A DNA stretch of 30,569 nt from Treponema sp. UBA937 (GTDB lineage: Bacteria; Spirochaetota; Spirochaetia; Treponematales; Breznakiellaceae). Below the pieces are notes generated by a model that saw only the letters and a program-made list of their open reading frames with translations, was not told the DNA's origin and searched no databases. Each line of letters begins with the position of its first letter. Position 1 is the first letter of the stretch. The translations under genes were made by a program, and so were the position numbers. This document shows positions 1 to 7,557 of the stretch, piece after piece. The stretch is taken from contig DBDH01000061.1 of assembly GCA_002293455.1 (NCBI GenBank), forward strand, positions 13,810 to 44,378, given 5' to 3'.

Positions 1-31
1 AAAGTAACCGACTTTTGCAAGAAGCTCAATG
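1..31. repeat. Partial copy of TTGCAAAA palindromic repeat at window edge
   Basis: The complement of this stretch reads TGAGCTTCTTGCAAAAGTCG, which closely matches one arm of the palindromic repeats at 21201-21243 and 21304-21343. The other arm lies beyond the window edge. It is a dispersed, non-coding element upstream of the flagellar genes. Confidence 0.5.
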
Positions 32-76
32 ATCATTTCTTTGCTCTCATTATTTTAACCCAAAAAGCCGATATAG

Positions 77-121
77 AATTGAGACTATTTCAAAACTTCA
101 AGTCTTGAAACAGTCTCAATT
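77..121 (+). terminator. Stem-loop before flgF, terminator-like
   Basis: AATTGAGACT pairs with AGTCTCAATT, and TTTCAA inside pairs with TTGAAA, giving a long imperfect hairpin followed by TTTT. It ends just before the flgF ribosome binding site (GGAGG, 124-128). It could end an upstream transcript or act as a processing structure in the flagellar message. Its layout resembles the palindromic repeats elsewhere in the window. Confidence 0.5.
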
Positions 122-134
122 TTGGAGGCTTTCT

Positions 135-983
135 GTGATTAGAGCTTGGTACACCGGCGCAAGCGGAATGCGCGCCCAACAGTTCCGCTTGGACACCGTG
201 GCGAATAACCTCGCCAATGTGGATGTCAACGGTTATAAAAAGGACACGTCCGTTCATAAGTCGTTTCCGGAACTGCTCATGCGCCGGATGAACGATGACG
301 GTTTATATAAACATCCTTTTGGGTCAGGCGACGCGGCTCCCATTATCGGGAAACTCGGCCTCGGCGTTGAATACAACGAGTCGTTTACCCAGTTTGAGCA
401 GGGGCCTTTAAAAGAAACCGGCAGCGATGTTGATTTAGCCCTCGACGGAGAAGGTTTTTTCTCCGTGGCGACGCCTTACGGCGAACGCTACACCCGGAAT
501 GGAGCCTTCACCATAGGAAAAGAAGGATACCTCGAAACCAAGGAAGGCTACCCGGTCCTCGGTGAAAACGGCCCTATCCGCGTTCAGGCAAATAATTTCA
601 CGGTTGATAAAGAGGGACAAGTTTGGGTCAACGCCGAATATGCCGATAACCCCGAAACAATGGTTTCCCGCGAAGGCAACACCTGGGAAGATACCGTTCT
701 GCTCGATACTCTGAAACTCGTCGAATTTGACAGGGAACGTTATCTCCAGAAACAAGGTTCTTCGTTTTACCGGGAATCTCAGGAATCCGGGCCGGCGCTG
801 ATTATTGCCCAAGGCGAGCGGCCGAAGGTCGAACAGGGTTTTGTCGAAGGTTCCAACGTGAACCCGGTTCTGGAAATGGTTCAGATGATCGAAGTAAACC
901 GCGCCTACGAAGCGAATCAGCGGGTAATCCAAACCACCGACGCTATGGCAGGCAAACTTATCAACGAAGTTGTGAAGCTCTAA
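135..983 (+). CDS. flgF: Flagellar basal-body rod protein FlgF (FlgG-family)
   Basis: Component of the periplasmic flagellar rod, exported by the flagellar type III apparatus. The N-terminal rod/hook motif is visible (YTGASGM, then DTVANNLANVDVNGYKK), and so is the matching C-terminal helix (NPVLEMVQMIEVNRAYEANQ). A start at GTG 135 is chosen because GGAGG lies 6 bases upstream and the product then begins VIRAWYTGASGM, the usual start of this family; a longer reading from 105 would begin inside the preceding hairpin. At 282 residues it is a normal length. It lies 33 bases before flgG, with a short AAAAAC/GTTTTT hairpin (982-997) between them. The split between FlgF and FlgG rests on gene order and on the weaker match of this copy to FlgG. 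Confidence 0.88.
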   Translation: MIRAWYTGASGMRAQQFRLDTVANNLANVDVNGYKKDTSVHKSFPELLMRRMNDDGLYKHPFGSGDAAPIIGKLGLGVEYNESFTQFEQGPLKETGSDVDLALDGEGFFSVATPYGERYTRNGAFTIGKEGYLETKEGYPVLGENGPIRVQANNFTVDKEGQVWVNAEYADNPETMVSREGNTWEDTVLLDTLKLVEFDRERYLQKQGSSFYRESQESGPALIIAQGERPKVEQGFVEGSNVNPVLEMVQMIEVNRAYEANQRVIQTTDAMAGKLINEVVKL

Positions 984-1016
984 AAACTGAAGTTTTTAAT
1001 TGAAAAGGAAGTATAG

Positions 1017-1814
1017 ATGGTACGAAGTTTATGGACCGGCGCGTCCGGCATGATAGGACAGCAGGCAAATATTGATACAATCTCGAATAACCTGGCAAAC
1101 GTAAATACCACGGGATACAAAAAAGTCCGCGCGGAGTTTGAAGACCTCCTGTACCAGACGATTAAAACCGCCGGAACCCCGGCTACGGAAGAAACAGTCG
1201 TTCCCGTCGGTGTGCAGATGGGCCACGGCATCAAGCTCGCCGCTACCCAGCGGATGTTCACGCAAGGCGCGCCGCAGAACACGGAAAATCTCACTGATGT
1301 GGCTATCAAGGGCGAAGGTTTTTTCCGCATCAGGATGTACGATGGTTCCTACGCGTACACGCGGGACGGTTCCTTCGACATCGACCCCGACGGCAGGCTT
1401 GTTACTTCCAACGGTTATTGGGTTCAGCCCGATGTAGTTATTCCCACGGACTATATCAAAGAATCCCTTTTGATAAGTCCCGAAGGCCGGATTTCCGTAA
1501 GCCTGCCCCAAGACCCGGACAATCCCATCGATGTGGGGCAACTGGAACTTTACCGTTTCCCCAACGAAGTGGGGCTCAACGCTGTGGGCGAAAATCTTTT
1601 TAAGGTAACAAACGCTTCAGGGGACGCTATGCCGGGAGTGCCGGGGCAGGAAGGAACGGGAATCCTCATGCAAAAATTCCTTGAAATGTCCAACGTGTCT
1701 GTGGTGCGGGAAATGGTTGACCTTATCGTCGCACAGCGCGCCTACGAGTTTAATTCCAAAACCATCCAGACGAGCGATAACATGCTGGGAATCGCCACGA
1801 GTCTCAAGCGATAA
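1017..1814 (+). CDS. flgG: Flagellar distal rod protein FlgG
   Basis: Builds the distal rod of the flagellar basal body. The 265-residue length fits FlgG. The N terminus (SLWTGASGM, then IDTISNNLANVNTTGYKK) and C terminus (EMSNVSVVREMVDLIVAQRAYE) are the paired D0 helices of axial proteins. The middle carries the LTDVAIKGEGFF segment, also typical of the family. The ATG at 1017 has AAGGAAG a few bases upstream. The gene sits between flgF and a rod-binding protein gene, forming a three-gene segment of a flagellar operon. Confidence 0.95.
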   Translation: MVRSLWTGASGMIGQQANIDTISNNLANVNTTGYKKVRAEFEDLLYQTIKTAGTPATEETVVPVGVQMGHGIKLAATQRMFTQGAPQNTENLTDVAIKGEGFFRIRMYDGSYAYTRDGSFDIDPDGRLVTSNGYWVQPDVVIPTDYIKESLLISPEGRISVSLPQDPDNPIDVGQLELYRFPNEVGLNAVGENLFKVTNASGDAMPGVPGQEGTGILMQKFLEMSNVSVVREMVDLIVAQRAYEFNSKTIQTSDNMLGIATSLKR

Positions 1815-1830
1815 ACAATAGAGGTATATG

Positions 1831-2277
1831 ATGGATATTTTTTCCCAAGGTGAATATTTTCTGAACAATCCTTCCCTCGATTCGTTAGGGCTGGGAATCG
1901 GCATAAGCGGCAACAGTACCGCGGTCCGCGATGACAGATTTTCGGAAATGATGGAAAGAAATCTGCAAGCCGCTTCCGAAACATTGGAATCATCACCAGG
2001 GAAAAAATCTTCCGTCGATATTGATAAAACGAGCAAACTCTACGAACAGTGCGAAGCGCTTGAAGTGTTTCTCTTAAAAAACATGATCAACGGCATGAGA
2101 AAAACCATCCAAAAAACAAACCTCATCGATACCGGTTTTGCCGGGCAAATGTACGAAGACATGCTCTACGATGAATATGCCAAAGACTTCGCCAAAAACG
2201 CCCGCATGGGCTTCGCCGAAATGGCCTACCTCGAATTAACCGGCCAGCGCGGAAAAGTAATCAACCAAAAGTTCTAG
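1831..2277 (+). CDS. FlgJ N-terminal-like rod-binding protein
   Basis: A 148-residue protein corresponding to the rod-cap (Rod-binding) half of FlgJ, without the muramidase half. The recognisable core is at residues 70-115: KLYEQCEALEVFLLKNMI, then a segment with TNLIDTGFAGQMYEDMLYDE, as in FlgJ-N. It is expected to assist rod assembly in the periplasm; in spirochetes this single-domain form commonly follows flgG. Two ATGs are possible (1828 and 1831); I chose 1831 because GAGG (1821-1824) is then 6 bases away rather than 3. It is the last flagellar gene here. Confidence 0.85.
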   Translation: MDIFSQGEYFLNNPSLDSLGLGIGISGNSTAVRDDRFSEMMERNLQAASETLESSPGKKSSVDIDKTSKLYEQCEALEVFLLKNMINGMRKTIQKTNLIDTGFAGQMYEDMLYDEYAKDFAKNARMGFAEMAYLELTGQRGKVINQKF

Positions 2278-2303
2278 AAACCACTATTCAACACATTAAC
2301 AAC

Positions 2304-2339
2304 AGAGTTCTTCGGAAGCTTCAGTTTTCAGAGAACTCT
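2304..2339 (+). terminator. Weak stem-loop after the flagellar genes
   Basis: AGAGTTCT at 2304-2311 pairs exactly with AGAACTCT at 2332-2339 around a 20-base loop. There is no clear T-run, so a role as terminator is only a suggestion based on its position 26 bases after the last flagellar stop codon. Confidence 0.3.
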
Positions 2340-2456
2340 AATAACCGCCAGCAATGTAACGTTTAGGATATGCTTGTAAAATAAAAGAAATTCAGTTTCT
2401 CATAAAACGTTCAAAACTATATACCGGTCGGTAAGTTAAACGATTAAATCTAGGGT

Positions 2457-2491
2457 AACACTGATTTATGCATCGAGCATAAATCAGTGTT
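2457..2491. terminator. Strong 15-bp perfect hairpin
   Basis: AACACTGATTTATGC pairs base for base with GCATAAATCAGTGTT around the 5-base loop ATCGA. It is followed by TACTTTA. It could act as a bidirectional terminator between the flagellar operon and the outer-membrane protein gene. It is the first of four consecutive stem-loops in this intergenic region. Confidence 0.6.
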
Positions 2492-2506
2492 TACTTTATG
2501 AAACTG

Positions 2507-2598
2507 TCATTTTGCAGTAATTCGTTGTATTATAAGAATTACGAAAAATGACTTGGGCAGCGATGAGTAATGTCATCGAGACTTAATCAGCGCTGCCC
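2507..2598. repeat. Two further nested stem-loops
   Basis: Left unit, about 2507-2552: GTCATTTT pairs with AAAATGAC and, inside it, GTAATTC pairs with GAATTAC. Right unit, 2555-2598: GGGCAGCG pairs with CGCTGCCC, with an inner CGATGA/TCATCG hairpin at 2561-2578. No reading frame runs through the region. It may be a structured RNA element or stacked palindromic repeats; the sequence does not decide. Confidence 0.5.
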
Positions 2599-2689
2599 TA
2601 GCTGAAATGTAAGATTAATCATCAATTTTTCCTCAACTTTACATTACTGAATAACCGCATTGACATTTGACAAAAAAAAACAATAATAT
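2599..2689 (+). promoter_or_regulatory. Shared upstream element plus promoter of the outer-membrane protein gene
   Basis: A candidate promoter has TTGACA at 2660-2665 and TAATAT at 2684-2689, separated by 18 bases. Directly upstream, 2599-2647 holds a segment starting TAGCTGAAATGTAA and containing ATTAATCATCAA and TTTACATT. It recurs almost unchanged at 7465-7512, again just upstream of a TTGACA. Its ends (AATGTAAG and CTTTACATT) can pair. Both genes downstream may be tied to pectin use, so this could be a common activator site. Confidence 0.5.
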
Positions 2690-2750
2690 TTATGACAGGA
2701 ATCAATAACATTGTTCATGTGGGCGATGATTTTTTGCGAGGAGAAAAACG

Positions 2751-3998
2751 ATGAAAAAAATGGTTCTTTTTATGGTTGCAGTTGTCTTTGTTGTGTGCGG
2801 CACTGCATGGAGTCAAACACTTCCGATTAATTGGAGCGGGTTTGACTGGATGTATGCCGATACGGCGGATTCGACGGAATCCGCTACAAGCGCGGGGATA
2901 TTTTCTTCCGATATCGATAATTATATCGGCGTAAATTCCTACAACCCGGCAGGCGGTATGTTTGCTTTTGCGGGCGGCGGTAATGCGGTTAATGCCAATA
3001 ATATCAGCCTTGGTTTTTCGGCCATGTTAGACGCCGGGTACCTTGGCATTTATTACGGCGGCGGTCTGGTAAATGCTGAAGGCAGTAAGGATGATGCCGC
3101 AAAGACAACTGAATCCACAGCGGATTGGAACAATAATCTTGCGGTAATATTCGGGTTAAAAGACGGCCTTTCCTTCCGTTTTGATTTGCGTTTAAGCCCT
3201 AATGCGGATAGGATGGACGTTGACGGCGATATAACAGAAGCTATAAGCGATGATACGCGCATAGCTTTTACGCTTGGCGGTTTTAAACTGGGCGGGATGA
3301 CTTCCTATGTTACGGCCGGTTTTCAGTTCCCTATCAGTGAGACTATGCCTGTCGGTGGCGATAACATTACGCGCCTGGGTACATCGATGTTGGGTGTACA
3401 GTTTGGCCTATCCGCCGATTCCGGTTTTTATGCCGACGCTCTTCTTAATATCGGCTTTGCCGGTTCGGTTGACGGTAAAGCCAACGAAAACGAAGGATTG
3501 TTTGGGATTGCTTTCCAGGCAGGATACGGTAAAACCTTTGAGTTCGGCAAGTTTGCGTTCGGCATCAATCCTCACGCGTCGATCTACTTGGGTTTCCCTT
3601 ACAAAACTTTCGATCTCGATGTAACTGCCGGCATCGATCTTGGAGCCAGCTTCAAAATCAACGATAAATTTGCGTTGTATACCGGCGCAAGCATTCAGCT
3701 TTTGCAGTGGCAGACAGAAACAGTTACAGACGTCGGCAATGAATGGACTTTTGACGGCATCAAATGGGATCCTGCCGGGCTCATTGGCGTCGGCTTAACC
3801 TTTGCCCCCGTACAAAATGTGGTAATCGGAGCTGATGTATCTAATTTTATAAACAGGCTTATTACTGTTAACCCGGCAACTCTACAAGTAGGTACCGGTT
3901 CTGGTTTTAACCAGACTACAAATGACAATTTTGGCGACTGGATAACACATTGGTTCCGCGGTGTAACATTCGGTCTCACTGTTAGCTGTAAATTCTAA
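2751..3998 (+). CDS. Outer-membrane beta-barrel protein, signal peptide present
   Basis: A 415-residue protein with a clear signal peptide (MKKMVLFMVAVVFVV, cleavage near AWS|Q at about residue 21). Many alternating glycine/aromatic strands follow, and the terminal residue is Phe (VSCKF), as in proteins assembled by the BAM machinery. It resembles the lineage-specific treponemal barrel proteins of unknown substrate. GAGGAG at 2738-2743 sets the start. It is a single-gene unit with its own promoter, before kduI. The neighbourhood suggests it could be a pore for oligogalacturonides, but the sequence does not show substrate. I do not assign it to a named porin family. Confidence 0.75.
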   Translation: MKKMVLFMVAVVFVVCGTAWSQTLPINWSGFDWMYADTADSTESATSAGIFSSDIDNYIGVNSYNPAGGMFAFAGGGNAVNANNISLGFSAMLDAGYLGIYYGGGLVNAEGSKDDAAKTTESTADWNNNLAVIFGLKDGLSFRFDLRLSPNADRMDVDGDITEAISDDTRIAFTLGGFKLGGMTSYVTAGFQFPISETMPVGGDNITRLGTSMLGVQFGLSADSGFYADALLNIGFAGSVDGKANENEGLFGIAFQAGYGKTFEFGKFAFGINPHASIYLGFPYKTFDLDVTAGIDLGASFKINDKFALYTGASIQLLQWQTETVTDVGNEWTFDGIKWDPAGLIGVGLTFAPVQNVVIGADVSNFINRLITVNPATLQVGTGSGFNQTTNDNFGDWITHWFRGVTFGLTVSCKF

Positions 3999-4036
3999 AT
4001 GTGACCGCCTTTTTTTAGGCTGCCATGTTTTTGTAA

Positions 4037-4195
4037 AAGAAGACAGACGGGCGGATTCTTGCTCAAGCGGACAGAAGGCCGCGGACAGCGGGATTCGCTC
4101 CGCGCACGGTGTTATGGGTATTTATCAAGGCAGACGACGAATCACCGTTTGTTTTAAGTCAAATCGAACTCTGGGGAACAGAAACAATTATATAA
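4037..4195 (+). pseudogene. Possible 3' fragment of a carbohydrate-related gene
   Basis: Between the barrel gene and kduI, one frame is open from a stop at 4034 to a stop at 4193-4195. It ends with a protein-like tail (FIKADDESPFVLSQIELWGT) and has no ATG; the only standard start is GTG at 4109. The tail resembles the end of a sugar-binding or carbohydrate-active domain, but I cannot name the family. The stop codon overlaps the kduI ribosome binding site. It may be the remnant of a gene once upstream of kduI, or chance. Confidence 0.3.
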
Positions 4196-4205
4196 GGAGA
4201 AAAAC

Positions 4206-5048
4206 ATGCATATTCGTTACAGCGCAAATCAAAAAGATGTAAAGCGCTACACGACCGAGGAGCTTCGTTCTGAGTTCCACATGCAAAACCTGTACCAAAG
4301 CGATGAGGTTGTAGGAATTTATTCTCATGTGGACCGTATGGTAACGCTGGGCATTATGCCGGTAAACGAGGCCGTTCCGCTGGATAAAGGGCTCGATGTT
4401 TGGCATACTTTCGGTACAAAGTCGTTTTTTGAACGCCGGGAAGCAGGCTTTTTCAATCTCGGCGGTAAGGGCATCGTGAAGATTGGTGAAAAAGAATATA
4501 AGATGGGCTACAAGGATTGTCTTTACATAACACAAGGTGAAGCAACTCCCATATTCAGCAGTGATGATGCTAAACAGCCCGCCCGTTTTTATGGCGTTTC
4601 CGCGCCCGCGCATTGCGCCTATGAAACCCGTTTCATCTCGATTGCCGATGCCGCGAAAAAACCGCTGGGAAGTCCCGAAACCGCAAACAAGCGCGTGATC
4701 AATCAGTTTATTCACCCGGACGTGTTAAAAACCTGCCAGCTTTCTATGGGACTTACCGAACTCGCTTCCGGCAGCGTGTGGAACACCATGCCTTCTCACA
4801 CTCATGAGCGCCGCATGGAAATCTACACTTACTTCGAGATTCCCGAAGGCAATGTCGTATTTCACATGATGGGAGAGGCGAGCGAGACGCGCCACATCGT
4901 TATGCAGAATTTTGATGCCGTAATCAGTCCAAGCTGGAGTATTCACTCGGGCTGCGGTACATCAAGCTATTCTTTTATCTGGGCTATGGGCGGTGAAAAC
5001 CAAACCTTTGACGATATGGACGTTATCGCAACCGAAAATTTACGATAA
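4206..5048 (+). CDS. kduI: 5-keto-4-deoxyuronate isomerase (4-deoxy-L-threo-5-hexosulose-uronate ketol-isomerase)
   Basis: Converts 5-keto-4-deoxyuronate, the product of unsaturated galacturonate, to 2,5-diketo-3-deoxygluconate in the cytoplasm. At 280 residues it matches the E. coli enzyme closely. The zinc site is intact: His198 and His200 in PSHTHERRMEIY, Glu205, and His247 in WSIHSGCGTSSY. The C-terminal MGGENQTFDDMD motif is also typical. AAGGAGA at 4194-4200 precedes the ATG. A strong terminator follows at 5081. The next step (KduD) is not encoded in this window. Confidence 0.95.
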   Translation: MHIRYSANQKDVKRYTTEELRSEFHMQNLYQSDEVVGIYSHVDRMVTLGIMPVNEAVPLDKGLDVWHTFGTKSFFERREAGFFNLGGKGIVKIGEKEYKMGYKDCLYITQGEATPIFSSDDAKQPARFYGVSAPAHCAYETRFISIADAAKKPLGSPETANKRVINQFIHPDVLKTCQLSMGLTELASGSVWNTMPSHTHERRMEIYTYFEIPEGNVVFHMMGEASETRHIVMQNFDAVISPSWSIHSGCGTSSYSFIWAMGGENQTFDDMDVIATENLR

Positions 5049-5080
5049 GATATTATCAAGCCCGATCTTCTTTCTAAAAC

Positions 5081-5110
5081 AACAAAGCCGCCCCATCGGA
5101 CGGCTTTGTT
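5081..5110. terminator. Bidirectional terminator between kduI and the pectate lyase gene
   Basis: AACAAAGCCG (5081-5090) pairs with CGGCTTTGTT (5101-5110). TTTCT follows on the plus strand and GTTGTTTT on the minus strand. The element lies between two converging genes, so it probably serves both. Confidence 0.8.
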
Positions 5111-5171
5111 TCTATCACATCTAAGATGCCGTACCGAACCGCGGATTCACATCCTGCGGTTCTTTGATGCC

Positions 5172-6974
5172 TTATTCTGCTGCGGGCATTACGCCGGCAA
5201 GATGCCGCACTCTTGCCGCCCCATCGGCAGCGCTTTGCACCCCGACATTGCTCAATGTGTCGCCAATCTTCGCGCGGGCGGTAAATGTATTGGCGGGGCC
5301 GCCAATCTCGCCTCCAGATTGACCATCAGTTTGCCAACTGATTGCCACATGGAATGGTACAAACTCGTATGTTTTTTCATAATTAAGGCGATTACCGCCG
5401 GCAGTAGTACCAGGTACGCCTCTGAGGTTATTAGTGATTGAAGGGCCATCTACCAGGGTTAATTCTTCTGGGAAATACCACTGAGCGGCATCGCCTCTTT
5501 GTTCACCTTTTGACCATGCGTCAAGGGAATCCGCTATGAGCGTGCGGCCTCCGGTGAGGTCAGACAAGCTGGGTGTTGTCCCGGCATACAAGCTCGTAAT
5601 AATGATGCCGGGAGCATCGGCGCTGAGTGTGTTAATGTTGCCGTCTACGTTTGGTCCCGCCGCGTTGGATGACGGTGAGCCCGAAATGACATAAGGCCTG
5701 TATGTGTGAATAAAGGTGTTGCCTTCCGACACGATATTGGCGCGGTGTCCGGCTCCTATGCCGTAACCTGTGCCGCCGCCGGGCTCTCCGCCCACATTAT
5801 CGTATAGGTTGTTAAAGATATGTATCCAGCCATTGCGTACACGGGGAGTCCGTTCTTGTGTTCTTAAAAACCAGTTGTGATGCAGTGTACCGTGTCCAAT
5901 TCTTGCACCAGATCCGCCGCCCATCAACGCAGTTTTTCCACCTTCTACAAACTTATTATAGCTGATCGTAAAGTTTGTTGATGTGTTGCCTACATCTGTG
6001 GCACCATCGCCTTTCTGCATATCATTCGAGGTAAGTCTATTCTGTCCGTATCCGAAGGTATTATTGTGCGACCAGAAGCTCGTTGAGTTATTAAAATAAA
6101 GGGCATCATCAAAGGACCAGTGGAAGGTCAAGTTGCGCACTTCCACGTTAGTGTAGCCATTAAATTCAATTCCCCACCCTTCGATAGAAGCATCCGGACC
6201 TATCCCCTCTATAGTGATGTTGCTTTTACTTGCAGTTTTGATCATGTTGTACATTTTGTTGTTATTAGTGGCTTGAGGAACATTTTGCTTGTCGTTTGCG
6301 TTTACTGTTCCGTTGAATCTTCCAACTTTACCAACAACTCTTATAATCAGTTTACTGTCAGGGGTATCAGGAACGAGAGCCCCAGAATAATTATTGTGAA
6401 CTCCGTCAGATTGCAGTATCTGGTTCATGTTTTCATGAGTCAGATATACGATTGTCGCATCATCTGTATAGACAAGTCCTTCATTCGGAGCAGCCGCCGA
6501 TGTCTGAACCGTACCATCAGCATTGTAACCACCAGTAACTCTGTTTATGGACTTTTCGGGATTTGGCGCGAAGGCGTAACCCTGTCTGTCAAAAGGTACG
6601 GGTCTAATGTTTTCAATAAGCTGTACTTGTGACTGGTCGCCATTGGCAAGAATCTGTATTTCGTAAACCGGATTCCCATTGTTTTTCAAGCCGAGAATAT
6701 CCACACGCCATCTGTTTGTGCCGCTATTGATTTTACGGACAAGATGCGCGTCTACGTTGAACCATCTTCTATCCCCCGTTTCACGGTATCTCACGGTGAA
6801 ATAATCATCGTCTGAATCGGCGTTCCATTCCGCATAGGCGGTTTCGAACCATACGCCTGATTTTACTCCGGGCAAAGGGTCTCCCCTTCCTCCGCTGTTT
6901 GGCTGCTCACATCCAAATAGAGTCAGAGCAAAAGCCGTCACCAAAGTGATGAAGATCATTGAGAGCTTTTTCAT
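5172..6974 (-). CDS. Pectate lyase, polysaccharide lyase family 1, lipoprotein
   Basis: Cleaves polygalacturonate by beta-elimination outside the cytoplasmic membrane. The N terminus is a lipoprotein signal (LTLFGC, Cys22). Residues 38-110 look like a fibronectin-III-type domain, and residues 130-450 are the parallel beta-helix. The PL1 landmarks are visible: a DGATDV segment at 323-328, and RTPRVR at 375-380, matching the catalytic RxPR of PelC-type enzymes, followed by IHIFNN. The 600-residue length exceeds a minimal PL1 because of the N-terminal domain and a C-terminal tail of unknown role. AGGAGG precedes the ATG. The gene is alone on the minus strand, with a candidate operator in its leader. 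Confidence 0.9.
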   Translation of the reverse strand: MKKLSMIFITLVTAFALTLFGCEQPNSGGRGDPLPGVKSGVWFETAYAEWNADSDDDYFTVRYRETGDRRWFNVDAHLVRKINSGTNRWRVDILGLKNNGNPVYEIQILANGDQSQVQLIENIRPVPFDRQGYAFAPNPEKSINRVTGGYNADGTVQTSAAAPNEGLVYTDDATIVYLTHENMNQILQSDGVHNNYSGALVPDTPDSKLIIRVVGKVGRFNGTVNANDKQNVPQATNNNKMYNMIKTASKSNITIEGIGPDASIEGWGIEFNGYTNVEVRNLTFHWSFDDALYFNNSTSFWSHNNTFGYGQNRLTSNDMQKGDGATDVGNTSTNFTISYNKFVEGGKTALMGGGSGARIGHGTLHHNWFLRTQERTPRVRNGWIHIFNNLYDNVGGEPGGGTGYGIGAGHRANIVSEGNTFIHTYRPYVISGSPSSNAAGPNVDGNINTLSADAPGIIITSLYAGTTPSLSDLTGGRTLIADSLDAWSKGEQRGDAAQWYFPEELTLVDGPSITNNLRGVPGTTAGGNRLNYEKTYEFVPFHVAISWQTDGQSGGEIGGPANTFTARAKIGDTLSNVGVQSAADGAARVRHLAGVMPAAE

Positions 6975-6986
6975 AAAAACTCCTCC

Positions 6987-7033
6987 TAATAAAATAATTA
7001 TGCCAACGGCATATTATATTAATAAAATAATTA
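6987..7033 (-). promoter_or_regulatory. Candidate promoter and operator of the pectate lyase gene
   Basis: On the minus strand TATAAT (7018-7013) is followed at once by the palindrome TATGCC-AAC-GGCATA (6999-7013), where the transcript should start. An identical 14-base sequence, TAATAAAATAATTA on the plus strand, flanks it at 6987-7000 and 7020-7033. No good -35 hexamer is seen at the expected distance (GGGCTA). The arrangement suits a repressor site, or an activator-dependent promoter. Confidence 0.45.
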
Positions 7034-7190
7034 CATAGCCCGAAAGCCGATTTTTGAGAATAATAAAATGAAACTTGTTGAAAATATGATTTTTACTGGG
7101 AAACAGTATTTTTTTTATTGTTTTGGTTTGGCAATACTTTCCGTTCAATGAGCAAAACTCAAAATCCGGACAGTTATTTATTCATGTTGA

Positions 7191-7330
7191 GGGGTTAATA
7201 CCTTCTGCACGCTTTCGCGTGCGAGGCTCTGCGGCGTTCAAAAAAAATATTAAACCCGAATCAAGCACCAAAGCAGAACCAACAACTCCGCCGATGCGCA
7301 GCATCGAGCTCTGCGGCGGAGTTGTTGGTT
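7191..7330. repeat. Non-coding element of nested inverted repeats
   Basis: The gene-free region 6975-7557 holds this palindromic block. GCACGC and GCGTGC form a hairpin near 7211-7226. It is framed by a GGGTTAATA arm and a TATTAAACCC arm. Next comes a perfect 17-bp stem, AACCAACAACTCCGCCG (7277-7293) with its complement (7314-7330), whose loop contains an inner GATGC/GCATC hairpin. No transposase is present. It looks like a miniature or REP-type repeat; the 3' stem could also terminate transcripts. Confidence 0.5.
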
Positions 7331-7464
7331 ACCGAATGTATTATGCCTTAATTTCAAAATAATAAGCAGACGTGATTTTGGACTTTTCAGATATAATAAT
7401 GCGGAGGTTGAAAAATGAACTCGTCTTGATAAAACGATAATAAAAGTTATTTTAACGCTTAAAA

Positions 7465-7551
7465 TTAGCTGAAATGTAAAATTAATCATCAAATTTTCCA
7501 TAATTTTACATTGCTTCTTCAATTGACATATCGTTTCAAAATCGTTACGTT
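7465..7551 (+). promoter_or_regulatory. Second copy of the shared upstream element, with esterase promoter
   Basis: 7465-7512 repeats the element at 2599-2647 (TAGCTGAAATGTAA, ATTAATCATCAA, TTTACATT). It is followed by TTGACA (7523-7528), a 17-base spacer and TACGTT (7546-7551). The expected transcript start falls at about 7558, on the first base of the esterase start codon. Confidence 0.45.
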
Positions 7552-7557
7552 TAAAAA

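Noticed and set aside
435..932. Long minus-strand reading frame inside flgF
   Set aside because: It is antisense to a clear flagellar gene and has no ribosome binding site or family motif. The same applies to other long antisense frames, such as 9166-9804, 10491-11162, 13911-14429 and 18859-19452.
5106..5441. Plus-strand reading frame opposite the end of the pectate lyase gene
   Set aside because: It starts just after a terminator hairpin and is antisense to a well-supported gene, with low-complexity, cysteine-rich translation.
7123..7362. 79-codon reading frame between the pectate lyase and esterase genes
   Set aside because: It runs through the nested inverted-repeat block and has no ribosome binding site.
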